NCBI GenBank assembly: GCA_008711295.1
Contig: VUYV01000178.1
Location: 1,987,815 to 2,051,814 of the forward strand
Origin: Anarhynchus alexandrinus
Taxonomy: Eukaryota; Chordata; Aves; Charadriiformes; Charadriidae
Length of the DNA stretch: 64,000 nucleotides
Direction of reading: 5' to 3'
The translations under genes and the position numbers were made by a program. Numbering within the stretch: position 1 is the first letter of the stretch; every line of letters begins with the position of its first letter. The notes below the pieces were generated by a model. It was not told the origin of the DNA, made no database searches, and saw only the letters and a program-made list of their open reading frames with translations. This document shows, in pieces, positions 10,901 through 23,725 of the stretch.

Positions 10901-13900
10901 AAAACATTGAATCAGTGTCTTTAACCATGGTGTATTTTGCAGTCTGCTTTACTGATGTGGTCTTGTTAAGCACTTTTTTTTGGTATTACATAGTATTTTT
11001 TAAGGTGAATCGGAATGAGTTTGCAACGGGTTGACCTGACAGCAATAAAAACGAGGCCCTCTCCGAACTTGCGCTCGGGGGTTCTGCTCTGCTGCAGCCC
11101 CGTGCTGGGAGGAGAGCAAGGCCACCTCCCCCTGCATGCAGCCCTGGGGCGGCCGTGCGGGTAGCACTGCTCCAGGGCTTGGCACGGGGCAGGAGGTGTA
11201 GGACACGACACCAGATGCTGTGTAATGTCTGTGTCTAGTCATTCAGATAACGTGTATGCTTAGAGTTGTGATATTAAAGTAGCGGTGGGTCACCAGTTGC
11301 TGAAATGCAATGAAAAGTGAAGGCTGCCACAAGTGCCAGATCTCACTTGATTTCTTTTCCCATCGCAAAGGAAATTTCTTTCACTATTGTATGTGTATTT
11401 ATTAAGCCTCTTCATAATGATTTTCATTTTTAAGTAAATTCGTAGTAAGTGACTAGGTACTCTGAGTTCAACACGTTTAAAAACTCGTAACCTGTTGTTT
11501 TTAGATGCTGATTGAAATCACAGAATTACAGGAGTGGCTATGAACCTGAGATGCTACCACTGGCAGAACAGGACCTTGCTGCAGTTGGCACGTTTGGTGT
11601 TCTGTATCCAGCAGATTGTACAATCTAATTTCTCTGCTGTCTTGTCTTCCACAGGATATTGCTAACTGGGCTCGTTGGCTGCCACCTGTAATGTAAGGTT
11701 AATGTTGGGACCAGAGGTCAGGTGTGTTGCAGGTGTGCAACTTAATGAGTTATTAATTGAGTGGCAGGTGGAACATAAATAGCAGACAGGCTGCTGGAAT
11801 GCTAATGTATTGTTTGTTAACTCTGCAATGGGAATTAAAAGACGATGAATATATGCTTTGGCTTAATCTTTCCACAAATATCATTGTTGTGTAAAAATGG
11901 ATTTTTACTAGTAGCAAGATTACCTTTACTTTGGCAGCTCTTATTTCTGAGGACACTGTAGCCCGTAACCTGGAGATTGTTGTCTTGCATACAAGTTATC
12001 AGAGATGAGGCTTTTTGGGAGAGGTAGGACCTTGTACAGTGTGTGTAGGGAGGTTAGGCAAGTTTAGAGCTCAGCATCTCTTCAGTGGGTCTACAGCCCT
12101 GTCGCTCCTGTGAAAGTTGTGGTTTGGTTTTGGACCACTTCCATTAATAATGAAGTTCATCACCGTTGTGAAAATGGGTTTGGTATAAATTAAAACTTCA
12201 TCCTGGTAGTGCTAAACTTCCTCCCAAGTTTGTGTGCCTGGCCTTTAAAGAACAGCTTTGTTTTCTTCTGTTTGTCTTCCATTCTGCAGTTTCCAGTGCT
12301 GTTCTCCATTAACAAGTTTCCCCATCTTGTTAAGTAGGGATTAATTGTGCCTGCACTACAGAGGTCTGGAAAGACTGAAGTTATTAATATTTGGAGGGGA
12401 GGTTATATGTGTGTGCCAATAATGATAAGGGTTGATTTTGCAACTCTTGATAACAGAACAAAGCTACCTTCAGGCTGCACTCTCGATTTTTCTCTATGCA
12501 GTTCTGAAATTTATTATGTGGTATGTGCCCATTTTTCTGAGACATAAAACATAGCTGGTAGGACAAAGGCAGGGAGATTTTTATCAACCTTGTTTTAATA
12601 TTGAGATTGTGTTTGCCCTTCATTTTCCCACTGAGAGTAATTTTTCATCTCCTCTTTCCTGATTGAAATAGAATTGTCCAAGGAGGCCTTAACAGCGTCT
12701 GATTTCTTATCCACGGGTTGGTTTTTTTTTCCTCTGCCCTTGTTTATATGAAATATCACTTTGACTCCTTGAAGTGTGCATTCCTTGGTTAAGCTCTGTT
12801 CTTTGTTTATTGCTGTAGCTATACTGTTATGTCACCAGGGTGGGGGTATTTGTGTATTATATATGTATTTCCTGAATGATGAGTAGAGACAAAAGACTAG
12901 CCGTACCACTAAACCATATCATTACGGTTTAATCACTACCTCATGTCTGCCTGCTCAATTTCAGCAAGAGGTAATGGGTATGGCTGGTTACTTTGTTACA
13001 ATCCATTTTATTCTGGTAACATTCCATTCATTTTAATTGGAATCACTCTGGCATAATGCAGTGGTGACCCAGGCCCAGGTTGGGTTTTGTTATTTCTTTT
13101 TTTAACCTGAATGTAGCATTGCAGTATGGTAAAATGCTGTTATTTTATGTCATCGTTATTGGGGAAAATAAGGCACAAAACATGAAGAGCCTTGTGCTTA
13201 TTCACATATGCTGAAAATGTTTTATACAGACTAAATCACCTTGTAAAATACACGCTTTAGAAATGCACTTAGATCCGGACTTAGGAGCGCTGATTGAAAA
13301 GCAGGACTGAAAATTAACTGCAGAACAAATTATCTTTTGTTATTCAAATCCTCAGTGAGTGCCTTTTTGTCTTTGTAACTGGAGAAATCGATAGTCAATT
13401 AATGTGTAGGTAAGAGTCAATATTTTAGAAAACATTTAGGAGTTTGGATTGATTTTAGCATATGGAAAAGCTTGGTCATAGCTTTAAAGATTTTTCATTT
13501 GAATCTTGACATTTGGTTCCTCATGCTTAATTACCATTGAGATTGGAACATCACTGTTTTCCAAAGACATGCGAATCCCCACCCCGTACATCCTTTGTAC
13601 ACACACTAATCAACCATTGAGAGAAGTTAGCTATTCACTGTCTAAATCCAGATAAATTAATCTTCCACTAAAAGTGGAAAATGCTTATGAAGAAAAATAT
13701 TTGCATGAGGCGATGTAATTGCTAAAACACTGCTTGTCAAGAAGACATCTGTGATATTACAGATGAAGTATCCATATTTTGATTATCTTATTCATGAAAT
13801 CGTACTGTTTTGTGGCTATTCATTTCCTGTTGTTTTCCTCTGTTACAAATCAGGAAGATGAGTTTGGGCAGCTAGTTTGCTTTGTCCAGACAGGACACGC

Positions 13901-16900
13901 ATTTATCACATTTGAAAAATAACCTGGTAAAAGGTCAACGTATTAAATCAACATTTTTTTACTGCATTATTTTAGAAAATGTTTACTTTCTTCATTTACC
14001 CACCCCCACACCAGACATATAATGGAAGTTTAGAGCAGTAGTTCACATAAACAATTACTGGGACATGAGCTCTGTCTAGAAAAACAAAACCTGGTGACGT
14101 TTAATAAATTCAGTGCCAGAAGTTGTGGATTTGAAGCTTTCCCATCTGTGCTATGGGTTAAGTCCCATGCTAGCTGTGCAAAGTCCTCGTGGCTCCTGTC
14201 ACTATAGATGTAAGAAATGTATTTTATATGGGTAAGCTAACACATCTCTGTTTCTATATCAACCGAAATTTTCTAGCTTCATTAACTAATTTATCGCCAT
14301 TAGGAAAATGGCTTTGAGGGATGAAAATTTCATGTGTTTTACATCCTATCTTCTTTTTTTTTTTTTTTTAATATTACAATACCTTACATTTCAGAGTGAT
14401 TTATTAACCTTCTTTCACTGGTAGAAACTGAATCACAGGAGGCTGAGGTCCAAATCTAGCCAGACTGGGGAAAGCCTACATTTCACTGAATTTTAGCAAT
14501 TTTGAATTTAATGTGTCTGGATTTGGACCCCAGTGACTTGCACGGTCACGTAGGAAATCTGTGGCAAGGCAGAGGACTTGGAACTTGGAAAAAATTGAGT
14601 GTAGTGCTAGTCCTGTAACGCTACTATTTTTATTCTAGGTGCGTTGATCAAGCGTACCGTAGAGCTAACCGTGTATGTCATATTTGCATTTGTAGCTTCA
14701 AAGTACTTCACCTAAATGTGTGCGGAGCAGCACAGAAACACACGACTCGCTGAAGAGGTGCCCGGTTCAGCGTGCTGCTTCGTATCTGCCCTCCACAAAA
14801 TCCTCCGGCGTCCATTCTGCCCTCTTCACAGTACTGCAGCCTGGGTTAGCCTTCGGGAGCTTTCTGTGAGCCAGCTCAACGTACCGCCTGGGTTTCTGCT
14901 GAAGGCATTCAGGGTTTTTTTTTCACAGTAAATAAACCTTGATTTGTAGGTGGGTAATAAAAATCACCAGGTGAAACGTACAGTTCATTAGCCGGTGCTA
15001 CTAATTCGTGTAAAATATCACTAACTAAATGTGCTAAAGATAGGGATTTTTTTAATGCTTATTAAATACATTGAAATGGCTTCTGAAACTGATCAACACA
15101 GAACAGTTCTAGAATTGTATATTAAGACTAAATTAAGTTAGTGCTACAGAAGATAATTTCCTAATGTGTTTAGTCTGGAACAAAACCAATAATGCATTTA
15201 ACTAACCAGGTCGCTTGATGAACAGTCTCACAGTTGGAAATTTGCTTTTAGTGAATATTCAAGCTAAAAATAGCTATATTCCCACTTCCATGCTAGTAAA
15301 GTCTGAGTGCTTATATATTAATGGAGAAAATCATTGTAGAGGGTCACAAATGTAATTGAATAAAGAAGGAACTTGCTCAGATTTTCTCAGAAAATATTTT
15401 ATGCTGGTTCTTGTCTTTGAAAGTTAATGTATCTGTTTTTCTAAGGCAGTTTGGTAGATCCTGTTGGCACACAAATACATCCTCAGAGACTGGAGTACAA
15501 GTTACATTTAGGCTAACTAAAGTTGATGTTGTGTGTTGCTTTGGTGTAGAGGAGGCAATTCTCCCGTTGTTTTGCCTGCTGATTTGATAACTTGTCATGC
15601 CACAGTTGCGAGTGATTAATATTGATTAGAAATTTTCCCTATGTATAAATTGTGATTGAAAGGCACTCTACTGAAGTGATGCATAGCAAATAGTACTCAG
15701 TGAATTAATTGCTGAGGTGAAAACATGTTGCTCATAATGACCTTAAATAGTTGATTTCCCTGTTAGTCTTCTGTTCAGTACGTTAGCTGGGGCAGCGGCT
15801 CAAGAGGTGGATGAAGGAAGGTTGTATTTCTAGTTTGCTCAAAGGAAATTACTATAAAAGCCACGTTCTCAGAAACAATTTTTGAAATGGTTGTTTTGAA
15901 GCAGAGGTCAGGAGCATGTGGCGTTTTTGAGGGGGAATTTCTAAGGGATTTCAGCTCTGTCTTTCTGAAGTAGACGAACTGTTGTGCATACTTCGGCCTG
16001 CATGAGTTCTTCCCAGTAAGAACTTCAGAAAGGATACGTTGGGTGGTTTAGTCCTCTGCTGAGATTTTAATTTAACCTTGTTGCTGTATACTGGCAATGG
16101 CAGTCATCTGTGCATGTTTGACTTCAGCCTTTCCCTGACTTTACAGTTAGCTGTATGTCAGCATTCTTCTGTCTTTATCGTCCTATAAAGTACTTTGCGA
16201 CCTTCATATAGATTAAAAGTATTAACGGCAACAACAAAGGATCTTACTTGTTACTTTCACAAACGCTCTTGAATAACAGCTTAATTCCTCCTTCTCAGAG
16301 CGCTTAACATAAGCTTCATGCAAGTATTACACATATTATTTGATCCCTGTATATTTTGAATACAAGCTGTATCGGAGATATTAAACAGTGCTTTAGCTGT
16401 AATGGTCTATTAAATTTGTGCTTTTTAGAGTGTAAATTATTTTTGTGATGGAGGGTAATTGCTCTGCTTTGTCAATCCGTCATCAATTCATGAACACTGC
16501 AGGGTGTACGTGCAACCTCATGTTCAAGGAATTATATATGCAACTCCCATTATTGTTTGTTGTTCAATAAACAGCTTCTAATGACTAAAGCTGTGTGTGA
16601 GCTGTTACTTAACGGCTAAAAAATTTGCCAGAACTGTCATTGCCCTCCTAGCAGAGAGCTCATTGTTTGTGAATGCTCAGAGATATCTCGGTTGAGATTA
16701 TTAACTACTTTGCAGTCAGTTTTCCTTGAGTGTTAATTGTGCTGCGAAATCCTAGGATATTGTGTTAAAAAACATTCAAACGTCAGTGTCGCATCACAGA
16801 TGCTTTTTTGTGCTTAGAAGAACAGACGCCTAAGTTATGGGCACATTCTGCCTATAAAAACTCTATTTTTGTCATGAATTGTGCATTTAGGTGCACAGGA

Positions 16901-19892
16901 GGGATACTTGTGATGTTTGTACACACATACACCACAACTGCCTACCTTCATACCCTTTCCTTGCCATCTCTAATATATAACCATAGGATGTTATGGCAGG
17001 GGGTCCGAGGAGTTATTGACAGGTATTTGATGTATAAGAAAAGCCTTTACAACACAACAAAAAGTGCTGCTTGGTGCATCTGAGTCATTTAAAAAATTGT
17101 TTCAGGTTGTAGAATTTTACAAATGGAAAAATAATAGTCTTGTTCTTCCCCCACAAATGTGCGTGCATAGCTCTACCTATAATGTTTGGTAATTGGATTA
17201 AATATTAGTTCCCTTTTGTACCCAGACTGTGCAAGCAGCTTGTAAATTATGGAGCAATACTGTGGAGCTTGTGAATACCCAGTAATAAGTAATGCTCATG
17301 CATCCTGGGCTATAGCAATAAAAATGGTGCTGATTTAATGAGTCATCGGCATTCCTGAGATCGCAGCAAGAAGTTTAGGGATGGACCTGGGTTTTCTTGC
17401 CTTTGAGGTGTGCACGAGTCTTCCTCTCCCAGGTAGCAGTTGGGTTTGTTCAAGTGAATGCCAATGATAGTTTTATATCTCAATAAAATGGTGGTATCGC
17501 GTTATAGATAATACCTCTCACCCTGCAGAATTCCTAGTTGCCTTTCTAAACCCCCTAATTCCTGAATCCTGCAAATACAGCTATATTGGCAGAAAAGTCC
17601 GTTGTGCGATGGTAAGGAGGAAAGGAGGAGGCTTACATCAAGGTGAAGGGAGCACAGAAGTGCTGCGATTTCTCTACCACCCACCGGGACACCGGGGAAA
17701 TCTTGCACGAAAGGCCAGCTCTGTGGGGTTGGCAATCGAGAGCGCTTTTCCTTTTTGTGGCACTCATCCAGGGTGGCTAGCGAAGTGTTTTCATTCTTGC
17801 CTGCAATTCCCCCATCAGAGGTGAAGATACTCATACTCCTTATTGTGTTCCGTCTATTTTCTGTAGAGCGGAGGAGGTCTGTACTGCAAAGTTGTGCTGG
17901 TATCACTGCACGGGAGCTGGAGTTATGAAAAATTAACCCCCCCTCATAGAAATCATGTTGTTAAACTTCTCTCTAGCAAGGACACTGACCTCCTGTCTTT
18001 CCATCCTGATTCTGCTATGAAAATGAATGTTCATTTACAAACATGGAAGGAAAACCATTAGCGTTCTTTCAAATCAAAATAAAATCTCATCTTCCCGATT
18101 TCAAAGCCCATCCCTCCCGGCAAACCTCATTAATTATCCCAGACAGGTGTTTTTCAGCAAAAGCTCCTTCTTGCGTTCTCTCTTCTTCTCCAGCCTCCTA
18201 CTTGAGCTAATGAAGCTTCAGCGATGCCTCTGGAACAATGGAGCAATTTGTGTAACTGCAGGTTGGAGAGAACCGAGGAGGGACGGTAATTGAGGAAGGG
18301 TGCCGAGGAGAGGTGGCAGGAGCAGAGTTCCTCTGCCCGTGTAAAGAGATGGCTTATTATTGGTGATTAGGGAGGAAGCATTACAGAGCCGAAAAGAAAG
18401 TAGCTGTGCTGAGAAATGTTCTTTGATAGTTTATTGATATGCAGACGCTGCTCTGTGACAGGGCAGACCTCGTTATGTGCCCTTTGCATCCTTGAGTCAA
18501 TGGAGTGTAGGTTTGTATTAAGAGAAGGGAACTGGCATCGCCTCTGCACAGGTCTTAGGGGAAGACACTTAGCCCGTTTCTTTAAGAAGCTCCTGGGTAC
18601 GATTTACAGCTGCAGCAGCATTGTTTACCAACACTGTGCATAAACTGGGTACTTCTCTCCAGAAATAGCCAGGTGTCTTTTCTGTGTGGAAGTCTATGTG
18701 CTTCCACAAATACTTGATGCGTGTTCATAATTATTGCAAGTCTTCTTTCATAGTGTTTGAAAACGGGTCCTGCCTGCTCGGTTTATGTCTAGACAATAGG
18801 AATGGGGCGTTTATTGTCAGCAGTTATGGTAGCAAAAAATATATATAGGTGTTTTGCTAAGCTAGTCGACAAGAAGCCCTACCTTGGCGAATGGCACTGT
18901 GTTTTCACAGTTCATATGTGATTATGCCTAGGAGCTCCCCAGTCCCTGCCTCTTCCAAATGCATACAGATGTTCATATTCCGAACACTAAAAACCAGCAG
19001 AACTCAAATACTCTTTCAAGCATATTTGAATTGGTAATCAGCTGCTCTGAAACTTCAAACCAGCTTATAACATTTTCAGTATGAAAACCAGGCTCAGGTG
19101 TGACCTCACGTCCAGGCATAAGTAGTTATTTTTCTTTTTTATTTGGCGAGGCAAGAGCTCTTCTTTCGGGAAGGAATATAAGTATCTTCCTTGCAAAATC
19201 CACCAATGAATAAAATTACTTCCAGCTAAGTTTAGGTAATTCTGCCCGTACGGAGGTCAGAGACTGTAAAAATACTGTGCAAAAGGCTCACGGTGAAATG
19301 TATCCACTTCTTTACTCGTTGTGGAAAGGACTTTAAGACCAAAAGCGCATTCTGAAAGCTCCAAGAAAAGTGCCATTAGGATTTTAAATTATACAGAAAT
19401 ACATTGATGTCACCAGTGGGACTCTAAGAAAGCGTGGTGCCGGCACAGATGGCATGTGCCCTTCAGCGCAGGTACAGCGTGGTCTTACGGATCACTGAAG
19501 GCGAAAACCAGTCTCCACCAACTCCCTGTGAGAACTGGGAATTTTATGAGTCTCTTAAAACTGGGTATTTTGCTTACAGCTTTAGCTCTTTGACTATGTG
19601 AACATGGGAAAGAAAGGAATTCCTAGCCCGTGTGCTTGCAAAATCACCTTGAAATTTAAAGCGGGTCTCATCACTTTTGAGCAGAGTTACCACCAGTGGA
19701 TGTAGGGGAAAACCTGCTGTTTGCCCTCGGTACGCAGATAATTAATCTTAAGTGAAGAAGTTGAGATGGGAGGCTCAGACTACTTAAAAAAAAAGTCACA
19801 TTCAGAATTTGAACAGTTGCAACTCCCTTTTTAAATGGTTGCTCGCCATGTGCAGGAAAACCAGTTCTGGAGTTAGGAGTGTTAATGTGTTG

Positions 19893-19895
19893 GGG

Positions 19896-19926
<31 letters not shown>
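19893..19926 (+). repeat. (TTTTG)n microsatellite
   Basis: A GTTTT pentanucleotide is repeated about six times in a row, starting after TTGGGGTTTG. Confidence 0.9.
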
Positions 19927-19928
<2 letters not shown>

Positions 19929-20999
19929 TTTGATTCAATGAATTCAAGCTCTAAGAAGGGGAAATTTATAGAAAGGGGCGAAAAAAAGCCTGCTAAAATA
20001 ACTCAGTACATGCTCCCTGTTGCTTAGCTCTGGTTTTCTTGCGTAATAATGTTTTAATGTTCTGGACGTGTATTGGAATGTGGAGGGAATAAGAAAACCA
20101 AACCCACTCCCCTCTGTCATCTTCCTATTTTATTCTGCTAGAAAGCCCTACTGGTGAGCAGAAATCAGGGGACCGGGGAGGGGGGGATGTTCTACAGGTA
20201 CAAGAAAGAGACTTTTGTGTCATGTTGGGGTGAAAGAAGTGGTATGGGAGCCAGTGGTGTGGACGTGACTTCAGAATCGGAGAAAATCTTCCTGGAGAAA
20301 GCTGGCTCTTTGAATGATGGAATGAAAAAATGATGAAATGGGGCCTATTTCCCTTTTGCAACCGATTTAGTATCATTTTAACAGTTGCTTGGCCTCTGCT
20401 GCATTTCAAAGACCTTCCACTGATCCGGTGAAGATCATGCAGGGTAGTCTGGAAAAGAAGAAAACAAAATCCTTTTCCTGGAGGATGAGAATGTGAAGTG
20501 GGTAACCACTATTTAGTACCAGGTTAAAAAAAAAAAGAAAGAAGACAGACACAACAATTTCCCCACCCTTTTCTTAAGGTCTGACACAGCCGGTAGCTTT
20601 TCTCTTTATCCGACTGAACAATCCAGTAGTGCCACCTCTCTTTAGGAACAAAGGAAGAGAACCACAGCTGGAAACCGGTACCTCGTTCCCATTATGACTC
20701 TGGCTTTTTTAGGCAGGCAGTGGATTTCATGGGTCACAGGAAGAGTTAGAGCTGGTGTAGCCTTTTTGGATCTAAGTTGCATGTAACATGCTCTGGAATA
20801 GAACCAGAGACGGAAACAATTAACTGATGTGCGCTCACTCCCCCTTAGTGTGCGGTCAGGAACCTGCTCATCAGAGGTAGGAGAAACTCAGCTGTTTCAG
20901 GAGCTATTTTTTTTTTGCAAAATGTATAGGCTTTAACTGTCTCCTCCGGCAAATCCATTGATGTTTTGCTTTCAGCTGGATTTTACCATTTCCAGCAAC

Positions 21000-22520
21000 A
21001 CCCTGTTTACCATAAAATATTTGGCAAGCTTCGTATAAAAATACTTTATTGGGGTTTTCAGAAGGTAGCTGACACAAGGAGAGGTACAAGCAGACTCAAC
21101 AGCACAAATTGTCAATTCTCAGTACACTTACTTCAAAGGATATATTTTAACCCACATATAACAGTCTGACTTAACGTATCACAAGACTGAAATATCATAT
21201 ACACAAAACAAGACATCATTTAAAACCTGACTTTAGGTGACAATACTGATCTACTCAACAAGTATGACCAGAATAAAGTTGGATAGCATTCGCTTTTGTT
21301 CCTAGCAGCAGCCAAGCAGCGGTTTGCTTACAACAGCGGAGTGTAATTGGCAATCACAACATCATAAGCTTTTTGGGTACTACTTTACAGCGTTTGGGTT
21401 TCTATTTGTAATTGTAGTTTTCAGACTTATGATCTTGAACTTCCCTGTACAGTACTGTTAAATACGAGTGTTTGCCATGGCAACTAATTATGCATTTGTA
21501 TTACTATGTCGGTGAGCAGTGCCAGCAGAGACGGGCAGTTGAAGTCTTTCGCTTTACGGTCATACCACATCTGTTCCCAAAGATGTTACAGAATAAATGG
21601 ACAAGTATGATGAAGCACAAGATGGGAAGCGGCGACAAAATGCCCAAGATTTTATGTTAAGACTGAGGCTAGAGCCCTGCTCTCTTGAAACTGCTGCTCT
21701 GTCTGTGGAAAGAGTTGACTGCTTTAAAAAAACCTAAAAATGAAAAAAAATGATGCTTATGCTCTATCCAGGTCTCCGTTCAAATTACGTATTTTAAAAG
21801 GAAGCATGCAAGAGTTCTGGAACTTGCTAAAATTAAGAGGTCTGAAACAAACTTTAAAAAATGAAACACAAGTTTCACTCCTCCCAGTGCTTGTCGTTCT
21901 CTAGCCCATTGCAGGATCTTAAAAATACTCTTTTGGCAGAAGAGATTTTAAAACGTCTTTGGGTCATCACGAGGGAGACTGTGGAGCAGCCGCTGCCCCG
22001 CTGGCCCCTTTCCCCCTCTTCTCGGGGTGCGCCAGGGCTCCCGTGCCCGGCGGGGCCAGGGGCTGCCTTGCTCCCGCTGCCCAGCGCCGGGCAGGAGGGC
22101 AGGCGATGCGCCGGGTGCTGCGGAAGCACTGCTCCGCGGGCGGCCCCACGCAAAGGAAACCGGGTCGGTTTTGAAGCGGGGACCAGGGAGTGCCAACAGG
22201 GCGCTTCAGGATGCTCGACGCCTCCGAGTCTGGCTGGAGGCTCCTTCGGGCAGAGATTTGTCCCTTCTTGGGGAGTGGAAGGGACGTCGATTGCACCACA
22301 TGCAATGGGCATCTAAGACTACGGCTGGAGCTGCTGTAGCAGTAATGAGAAATGAGGCGTTTTCCTTCTGCTTCGTTCTTTTCTTTCTGCATCGTCACAC
22401 TTGTTTGATATCTTAAGTGTAAGGCAAAAATCCCTCCTGTTCATGGGAAACATCAGGTTTGCGAGCAGGTAAAATGTAGTTTAGTCCAGCGGGTTTAGGT
22501 TAGGTATTAATTTTTGTCAG
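21000..22520. other. Sequence downstream of HRH3 with an isolated CpG-rich patch
   Basis: AT-rich DNA encloses a CpG-dense patch at about 21,970-22,190. Several overlapping open frames on both strands there are explained by the GC content; none resembles a known protein. The patch lies beyond the predicted HRH3 poly(A) site. Confidence 0.5.
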
Positions 22521-22522
22521 CT

Positions 22523-22528
22523 TTTATT
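22523..22528 (-). terminator. HRH3: Candidate poly(A) signal for HRH3
   Basis: TTTATT on the plus strand reads AATAAA on the minus strand, about 310 bases after the HRH3 stop. A longer 3' UTR is possible. Confidence 0.4.
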
Positions 22529-22840
22529 TTTCAGTTTTTAACAACATGCTGGTGCCGCTCCGGCTGACTAGGTGGCAGCAGAGCTCTTTCGTGGCACCTG
22601 CAAGTGAAGGACACAGATTTCACTGCCTGTGATTAATGTCAAAAAAAACCCCTTACCCTTCCATTCCGCGCAATTTTGCTGTTGATGGACTAGAATAAAT
22701 GAATAGTGGTCTCACTGCTGCCTTCCTCGCATGGCCCAGAGCGCTGCTCCCAGGTTCTTCCGAGGAAGCAAGCTACAGTACTTTTCCATAACACGGGTGG
22801 ATTAAAACAAGGCTCTCCTCGTCCGCACACAGGGCTGCCT

Positions 22841-23725
22841 TCACTTCCAGCAGTTCTGAAGGGGATCGTGAGGTTGAATCTTTAGCTTCTTGGGACAGAG
22901 GAGTTTAATAAAAGCTCTCCTGAAGCTGTAGTGGCAGAGAGGGTAGAGGACAGGGTTGACAGCCGAGTTGATCCACAGCAGCCAAAAGGAAGTCTCGTAC
23001 CAGTAGTCAGAGATGCAGTGGCCATGGCAGCCAGCGCGGATGATCATCAGGAGGGTGTATGGTGCCCAGCAAATCCCAAAAATGCCCACGATGATTGCCA
23101 GTGATTTAGCCACTTTCTTGTCTCTAGAGAGCCTGAAGCGTTGAGTCATGCTCTGGGACACTATCTTCATCCGTTTCTCTAAGGACAGAGTGGATGCTGA
23201 ATTTTTACAGCTCTTTTTGTTGCAACACTTGGGTTTCCCAGAGCTCTCGGAGCTTGTTGACAGCAGGTCTTTGGCACCCAGGCTGGCGGTGGAGGCTGCT
23301 GCTTGAGCTTTGCTCTTAGAGAGGTCGAGGGTTTCCGCTGGCTCCTTCTGCTTCCACTTACAGCATTTCAAAGAAAGCTTTGCTTCTGGGCTCATTTCCA
23401 TCTCTTCAGTGAAGGACTGGTTGTGCACTTCATGGAAAATATCCAGGCGTATTTTGGTACGCTTCTGTATGTTCAGGTAAATGCTCAGGTTGAAAAACAT
23501 TACACTGATGAAAGGGGTGAAAAACTCCAGCGTAGAGGCTGTCATGAGAAAATACCAGTTGTAGAAAAATTCAGCGTAGCATTCCCCACTGGGGATGATG
23601 CTCTGGCCCGATATATACTCCCAGCTGATGATGGCAGGTCCGTAGAGCAGGAACGCCAGTACCCATACCATCACCATCTTCAGCACCGCCCGCTTGGTGT
23701 TGCCTTGCTGGGCTCTGTAGGCGAC
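22841..23725 (-). CDS. HRH3: HRH3 terminal coding exon, TM4 to C terminus
   Basis: It starts VAYRAQQGNTKRAV after the acceptor CTGTTGCAG. TM4 (VWVLAFLLYGPAIISWEY), ECL2, TM5, an ICL3 of roughly 120 residues rich in Ser and Lys, TM6 (FGICWAPYTLLMIIRA), TM7 (SFWLLWINSAVNPVLYPL) and the tail follow. ICL3 ends in the conserved EKRMKIVSQSMTQRFRLSRD stretch, while its middle differs from the Gly/Pro-rich mammalian loop. The stop is TGA. Confidence 0.97.
   Translation of the reverse strand, partial: VAYRAQQGNTKRAVLKMVMVWVLAFLLYGPAIISWEYISGQSIIPSGECYAEFFYNWYFLMTASTLEFFTPFISVMFFNLSIYLNIQKRTKIRLDIFHEVHNQSFTEEMEMSPEAKLSLKCCKWKQKEPAETLDLSKSKAQAAASTASLGAKDLLSTSSESSGKPKCCNKKSCKNSASTLSLEKRMKIVSQSMTQRFRLSRDKKVAKSLAIIVGIFGICWAPYTLLMIIRAGCHGHCISDYWYETSFWLLWINSAVNPVLYPLCHYSFRRAFIKLLCPKKLKIQPHDPLQNCWK

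Larger units (their letters stand above)
7930..20990. other. Intergenic AT-rich region between MTG2 and HRH3
   Basis: About 13 kb with no supported exon, tRNA or recent transposon. Open frames are short and mostly start at non-ATG codons. Notable contents are a GC-rich patch at 11,040-11,190 in otherwise AT-rich DNA, a long T tract near 14,352, and complex AT-rich stretches around 12,890-13,060 and 16,430-17,360. The last could be regulatory, but nothing in the sequence alone shows this. Confidence 0.6.

Noticed and set aside
21861..22416. Overlapping frames of 80-150 codons on both strands
   Set aside because: They sit in a GC-rich patch where stop codons are rare, and none resembles a protein family.
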